Source: a bacterium (lineage in GTDB: Bacteria; Ratteibacteria; UBA8468; B48-G9; JAFGKM01). From it: a stretch of DNA of 10,171 nt. The stretch is from contig JAOAEP010000142.1 in NCBI GenBank assembly GCA_026416755.1, forward strand, positions 1-10,171, written 5' to 3'. Below the pieces are notes generated by a model. That model was not told the origin of the DNA. It did not search any database and saw nothing but the letters and a program-made list of their open reading frames with translations. The translations under genes and the position numbers were made by a program. Below are positions 6,675 to 10,171 of the stretch, in pieces. Each line of letters begins with the position of its first letter. The first letter of the stretch is position 1.

Positions 6675-7820
6675 ATGAAAAATTCTTGTAGATCTTTGTG
6701 TATAGAAGTTGTATCAAATAAAAAAATACATAATTGGTATAAGGGAAAAAGAGAATGCACTTCAGAAAGAATACTTTTAAATCCTTACATTGGGTGTGAA
6801 GTCGGATGTTTTTTCTGTTACGCTTTAAGTTATCCAGGTAAATTTCAAAAATTCAGAAAAGAAAAAACAATTTTTGTTTATAAAAATTTTGTTGAAAACG
6901 TTAGAAATCAGATTGAAAAATTAAATATTACTTTCTGTGGATATATTTCTCCTGTAACTGAACCATTTCAATCTATAGAAAAAATCTATCATTTATCCAA
7001 AAAGACAATTGAATTATTTATAGAAAAAAATATTCCAATTGAATTTATAACAAAAGAGATTATTCCTGATGAAATTATTGAATTTATGAAAAATCAAAAA
7101 CATTCTTTTGGGCAGGTAACAATTTTGACACCTAATGAAGAAATAAGAAGAAAATTGATGATAAAAGGTGCAGAAACAGAAAAACTTTTTAAAAATATAG
7201 AAAAAATGGCAAAGAATGATATATTTTGTGTTTGTAGAATAGACCCTATAATTCCATTTATAACAGATAATAAAAAAGACCTATCTCTTTTAATAAAAAA
7301 AGCGGTTGACCATGGAGTAAATCATATAGTGACAAGTGTCATGGATATTCCAGGTGCAATAAAAAAGGATATTTTAAAAAATATAAAAAAAATTTTTGGT
7401 GAAAAAACAATGAAAAATATAGAAGCAATTTATAATGAAAAAATTGGAATGTGGTTTCATGCTGACATAAATTATAGAAGAAAAATTTTTACATTTATTA
7501 AAGAACTTTGTGATAAAAATAGAATAACTTTCGCATTATGTATGGAATATGAAATAAAAAATGGTAAAATATTAGGATTAAATAAGGAATTTATGACAAG
7601 TGAAAATTGTGAAGGGATTAATATACCTATTTATTTTAAAAAAAATAATAAGTTTTATCCATTTACTTGTTTGGGAAATTGTTTAAATTGCAAAAATGCA
7701 AAATGTGGGATAAAAGAACTTGCTCAAGGGAAAAAAGATACAGATTTTGATGGATGGAAATATTCTGATTATTTAAAGTGGAGTAAGTTTTTAGATATGG
7801 AAAAATCTCTATGGAAATAA
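6675..7820 (+). CDS. Radical SAM protein, SplB-like (COG1533-type, 'DNA repair photolyase' group)
   Basis: A 381-residue radical SAM enzyme. The cluster-binding motif is NPYIGCEVGCFFCYA, with C41, C45 and C48 (C-x3-C-x2-C) expected to hold the [4Fe-4S] cluster that cleaves S-adenosylmethionine. The NPY-GC-x2-GC-x2-CYA form is typical of the group related to spore photoproduct lyase and Rv2578c-like proteins. Further parts fit the barrel: VTEPFQSIE (94-102, the TDpYQp-like stretch), IEFITK (122-127), TILTPNEEIRRKL (149-161) and CRIDPIIPF (187-195, the R-x-DP-IP motif). Many relatives carry the label DNA repair photolyase with no shown activity; the substrate here is unknown. An added C-terminal set, C332, C336, C339 and C344 (C-x3-C-x2-C-x4-C), may bind a second Fe-S cluster or zinc. 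ATG at 6675 is preferred over an in-frame GTG at 6657; neither has a Shine-Dalgarno site. Its last 10 nt overlap the Maf-RumA gene, so the two are very probably co-transcribed. Confidence 0.85.
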   Translation: MKNSCRSLCIEVVSNKKIHNWYKGKRECTSERILLNPYIGCEVGCFFCYALSYPGKFQKFRKEKTIFVYKNFVENVRNQIEKLNITFCGYISPVTEPFQSIEKIYHLSKKTIELFIEKNIPIEFITKEIIPDEIIEFMKNQKHSFGQVTILTPNEEIRRKLMIKGAETEKLFKNIEKMAKNDIFCVCRIDPIIPFITDNKKDLSLLIKKAVDHGVNHIVTSVMDIPGAIKKDILKNIKKIFGEKTMKNIEAIYNEKIGMWFHADINYRRKIFTFIKELCDKNRITFALCMEYEIKNGKILGLNKEFMTSENCEGINIPIYFKKNNKFYPFTCLGNCLNCKNAKCGIKELAQGKKDTDFDGWKYSDYLKWSKFLDMEKSLWK

Positions 7821-9733
7821 TACTTGCAACGAAATCAGAAAGAAGAAAGGAATTATTCAAAAAAATATGTGAGAAATTTAATGTTATTGAAAGTAATTTC
7901 GATGAGACAAAGGTAAAAGAAAAAGACCCTATTAAGTATACAATTGAATGTGCAATTGGAAAAGCAAAAGAAGTAGGAGAAAAATTTCCAAATGCAGTTG
8001 TAATAGGAGCAGATACTGTCGTTTTTTTAGAGGGAGAAATAATAGGGAAACCTAAAAATTACTCCGAGGCAAAAAATATATTGGAAAAACTATCTGGGAC
8101 AAATCATAAAGTGATTACAGGAATTGCTATATATAAAAAAGATGAAGAAAAACTTTTAACTGATTATGATATAAGTTATGTCAAATTCAAGAAAATTTCA
8201 GAGGAAGAAATAGAAGAATACTTAAAAACAGGTGATTATATTGATAAGGCAGGGGCTTATGGAATACAAAATATAAATGATAAATTTGTGGAAAAAATTG
8301 AAGGAGATTTTGATAATATTGTGGGATTACCAGTTAAAAAATTAAAGGAACTTTTAGACAAATTTTTACATGAAATAACGATTGAAATTTTTGATTTTGC
8401 ATTTCCTAATAATTGGGGTATTGGGAAATATAATAATCTTGTTATATTCGTTCCTGGAGGAATTGTTGGGGATAAGTTGAAAGTTAAAATTAGTAAAAAG
8501 TTGAGTAATTATTCATTTGGAGAAATTGTAGAAATTGAGAAACCTTCTGAATATAGAATTCAACCAGAATGTGAACATTTTGGTTTATGTGGAGGATGCT
8601 CTTTACAAAACTTAATATATGAGAAACAATTAGAATTAAAAACTCAATACTTTATTCAATGTTTAAAGAAAATAGGAGAATTTAATGAAGAAATAAAAAT
8701 TGAAGAAATAATTCCCTCTCCAGAAATTTTTTTCTATAGAAATAAAATGGAATTTGCATTTGGACTTGAAAATCAAAAAATTATAATTGGTTTAAGAGAA
8801 AGAAATTTACCTTATAAAAAATATAAAAAACAAACTGTACCACTTAAAAAATGCTTAATTTTTAGCAGAAAAGTTGATAAGATTTTCCCTATAGTAGTTG
8901 ATTTTTTTAATTCTATAAATTCAATGCCTTATGACCCATTTACAAAAAAAGGATTTTTAAGGCATCTTGTTATAAAGGAAAGTAAAACTACAATGGAAAT
9001 AATGGTAATAATAGTTACAAAATCCCAGATTAATGTAGATTTCAGTAAATTAATCTATACACTTATTAAAGAAGTTAATGAGATAAAAAGTATATATTGG
9101 GTTAAAAATGATCAAATAGCAGATGTGGTTTCTTATGAAGAAAAAAAATTACTTTATGGTAAACCACATATTGAAGAAACACTAAATGGTTTAATTTTCA
9201 AAATTTATCCTGATATTTTTTTTCAACCAAACACAAAAGCAGCAGAAATTTTATATAAAAAAATATTTGAAAATATAAATGAAAATAGTAAAATTCTTGG
9301 ACTTTATTGTGGAAGTGGACCTATTGAAATATTGGTTTCTAAAAAAGCAAAAGAGGTTATTGGAGTTGATTGGGATTTTTCAAATATCAAAATTGCAAAC
9401 GAAAATTGTGAATTAAATCAAATTAAAAATTGTAAATTTTTAGTTGAGAAAGTAGAAAAATTTTTGAATTATGTAAAAAAGAGTGAATATGACTATTTAG
9501 TAGTTGACCCACCAAGAAGTGGTTTAGGTACAAAAACCATAAAAAAAATAATTAAATTGGATATTCCATATATTATTTATGTTTCATGTAATCCATCAAC
9601 ATTAGCAAGAGATTTAAAAGAATTTAAAAATAATTATTATACATTGAAAAAGATATATATTTTTGATTTTTTCCCACACACTTCTCATCTGGAATCTTTA
9701 ACTATCCTTGAAAAAAGTGATAAAATGATATAA
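7811..9733 (+). CDS. maf-rumA: Fusion protein: Maf nucleotide pyrophosphatase + RumA/TrmA-family RNA m5U methyltransferase
   Basis: One uninterrupted 640-codon frame encodes two enzymes. Residues 1-184 are Maf, a house-cleaning pyrophosphatase that hydrolyses dTTP/UTP-type or modified nucleoside triphosphates. It has LATKSERRKEL at the N-terminus, GADTVV with D68 as the likely catalytic residue, GKPKNYSEAKNILEKLSGTNH, DKAGAYGIQ at 145-153 and GDFDNIVGLP. Residues from about 186 are a complete SAM-dependent uridine-C5 methyltransferase: a TRAM RNA-binding domain (about 188-245), Fe-S cysteines C254, C260, C263 (C-x5-CGGC) and C348, FFQPNTKAAEILY (470-482), GLYCGSGPIEIL (497-508, SAM site), VDPPRSGL (565-572), SCNPSTLARDL with nucleophile C593, and FPHTSHLESL with general base E628. 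Whether it modifies 23S rRNA or tRNA cannot be read from sequence. The linker is almost absent, and no in-frame Met lies between M1 and M313, so separate translation of the methyltransferase is unlikely. The start overlaps the radical SAM stop (ATGGAAATAA). Confidence 0.95.
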   Translation: MEIILATKSERRKELFKKICEKFNVIESNFDETKVKEKDPIKYTIECAIGKAKEVGEKFPNAVVIGADTVVFLEGEIIGKPKNYSEAKNILEKLSGTNHKVITGIAIYKKDEEKLLTDYDISYVKFKKISEEEIEEYLKTGDYIDKAGAYGIQNINDKFVEKIEGDFDNIVGLPVKKLKELLDKFLHEITIEIFDFAFPNNWGIGKYNNLVIFVPGGIVGDKLKVKISKKLSNYSFGEIVEIEKPSEYRIQPECEHFGLCGGCSLQNLIYEKQLELKTQYFIQCLKKIGEFNEEIKIEEIIPSPEIFFYRNKMEFAFGLENQKIIIGLRERNLPYKKYKKQTVPLKKCLIFSRKVDKIFPIVVDFFNSINSMPYDPFTKKGFLRHLVIKESKTTMEIMVIIVTKSQINVDFSKLIYTLIKEVNEIKSIYWVKNDQIADVVSYEEKKLLYGKPHIEETLNGLIFKIYPDIFFQPNTKAAEILYKKIFENINENSKILGLYCGSGPIEILVSKKAKEVIGVDWDFSNIKIANENCELNQIKNCKFLVEKVEKFLNYVKKSEYDYLVVDPPRSGLGTKTIKKIIKLDIPYIIYVSCNPSTLARDLKEFKNNYYTLKKIYIFDFFPHTSHLESLTILEKSDKMI

Positions 9734-9751
9734 AGTGTAAAAAAAGAATAG

Positions 9752-9759
9752 AAGGAGGT
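9752..9759 (+). promoter_or_regulatory. Strong Shine-Dalgarno site of the AIM24-family gene
   Basis: AAGGAGGT, a full match to the 16S rRNA anti-Shine-Dalgarno sequence, ends 4 nt before the ATG at 9764. It fixes the start and is the only perfect site in the window. Confidence 0.9.
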
Positions 9760-9763
9760 AAAG

Positions 9764-10171
9764 ATGAGATATGAAATAATTGGAAGTAATTTACAGTTTG
9801 TAAAAATATATTTAAATGTTGGAGAAGAGGTATATGCAGAGGGTGGAAAAATGATGTTCAAAAGTGATAATATAATAATGGAAACAAAGATAAGTGGACA
9901 GACATCAAAAGATATTATTAAGGATGTTCTTACAAGGGCAGTTACTGGTGAATCAATATTTATGACACATTTTACAGTTTTAGATAAAGAAGGATATGTG
10001 GCTTTTACAGGTGATTTCCCGGGGAAAATTCAGGCAATTGAACTAAAACCAGGTATTTCTTTTATTGCTCAAAGGGATGCTTTTATCTGTGCAGAAAAAA
10101 ATGTTAAATTTTCAATCGTTTTTCAAAAAAAGGTTGGAGTTGCATTTTTTGGAGGGGAAGGATTTATACTT
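9764..10171 (+). CDS. AIM24 / TIGR00266 family protein, N-terminal part
   Basis: The frame is open from the ATG at 9764 to the window edge, giving 136 residues; the C-terminus lies outside. The opening MRYEIIGSNLQFVKIYLNVG then GEEVYAEGGKMMFKSDNIIMET, followed by LTRAVTGESIFMTHFTV, GYVAFTGDFPGKIQAIEL and VGVAFFGGEGFIL, matches the AIM24 (PF01987) pattern of a beta-rich fold with an early YAEGG..M motif, a GES(I/L)F motif and a GGEGF motif. These proteins resemble the beta-fold of the TRAP RNA-binding protein and are widespread in bacteria; AIM24 is the yeast mitochondrial relative. Bacterial function is not established, so none is assigned. The family usually runs to about 220-260 aa, so roughly half is missing here. 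It follows maf-rumA by 30 nt on the same strand and may belong to that operon, though its strong ribosome site suggests higher translation. No signal peptide or membrane segment is visible. Confidence 0.88.
   Translation, partial: MRYEIIGSNLQFVKIYLNVGEEVYAEGGKMMFKSDNIIMETKISGQTSKDIIKDVLTRAVTGESIFMTHFTVLDKEGYVAFTGDFPGKIQAIELKPGISFIAQRDAFICAEKNVKFSIVFQKKVGVAFFGGEGFIL

Noticed and set aside
6637..6717. Longer rmuC reading from 6717, adding 27 residues
   Set aside because: It would cross the rmuC promoter boxes and the divergent gene's start. RmuC proteins normally begin with the membrane anchor that starts just after the ATG at 6636.
9708..9734. Possible promoter TTGAAA ... TATAAA before the AIM24-family gene
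   Set aside because: The spacer is only 15 nt and the boxes sit in the AT-rich end of maf-rumA. Operon read-through explains expression equally well.
1..10171. Search by eye for CRISPR repeats, insertion-sequence ends, integrases, tRNAs and toxin-antitoxin pairs
   Set aside because: No spaced direct repeats, terminal inverted repeats, tRNA cloverleaf or matching proteins were found. The window is housekeeping and repair gene content.

Overview
This is a low-GC bacterial chromosome segment. It is almost wall-to-wall coding, prefers AGA for arginine and ATA for isoleucine, and shows no phage, insertion sequence or CRISPR signal. The one stable RNA, a 5S rRNA, is about 61% GC by hand count (74 of 121 bases) inside very AT-rich DNA. 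That contrast is typical of thermophiles with AT-rich genomes. The Ogg2-type 8-oxoguanine glycosylase and the 5S gene with no adjacent 16S or 23S gene also point away from the common mesophilic phyla. The bacterial identity is firm from MutS, MutL, RmuC, 5S and RumA. A deep-branching, probably thermophilic and uncultured lineage is my inference, and I cannot name the phylum.

Layout: (1) 1-241, minus: the N-terminus of a small membrane protein that runs off the left edge. (2) 242-526: divergent control region and a free-standing 5S rRNA gene on the plus strand, with a consensus promoter. (3) 530-1168, plus: ogg, starting 16 nt after the 5S. (4) 1170-6636, minus: a tight rmuC-mutS-mutL operon whose last gene ends 1 nt from the end of ogg. 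(5) 6675-9733, plus: a radical SAM protein of the spore-photolyase-like type overlapping a 640-aa fusion of Maf and RumA (m5U RNA methyltransferase). (6) 9764-10171, plus: the N-terminal part of an AIM24/TIGR00266 family protein that runs off the right edge.

The centre of the window is a genome-maintenance neighbourhood. It holds base-excision repair of 8-oxoG (Ogg), complete methyl-independent mismatch repair (MutS plus an endonuclease-type MutL), the nuclease-like RmuC, and a radical SAM protein of the group often annotated as DNA repair photolyase. It is followed by an enzyme joining removal of non-canonical nucleotides (Maf) to RNA m5U methylation.

The most unusual item is the in-frame Maf-RumA fusion, in which both halves keep their catalytic motifs. 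A second pattern is translational. Genes at the heads of transcripts lack Shine-Dalgarno sites, and two have a -10 box only 6-7 nt before the ATG, suggesting leaderless mRNAs. Internal operon genes have weak sites, and only the AIM24 gene has a perfect AAGGAGGT. I found no wholly new multi-gene system here.
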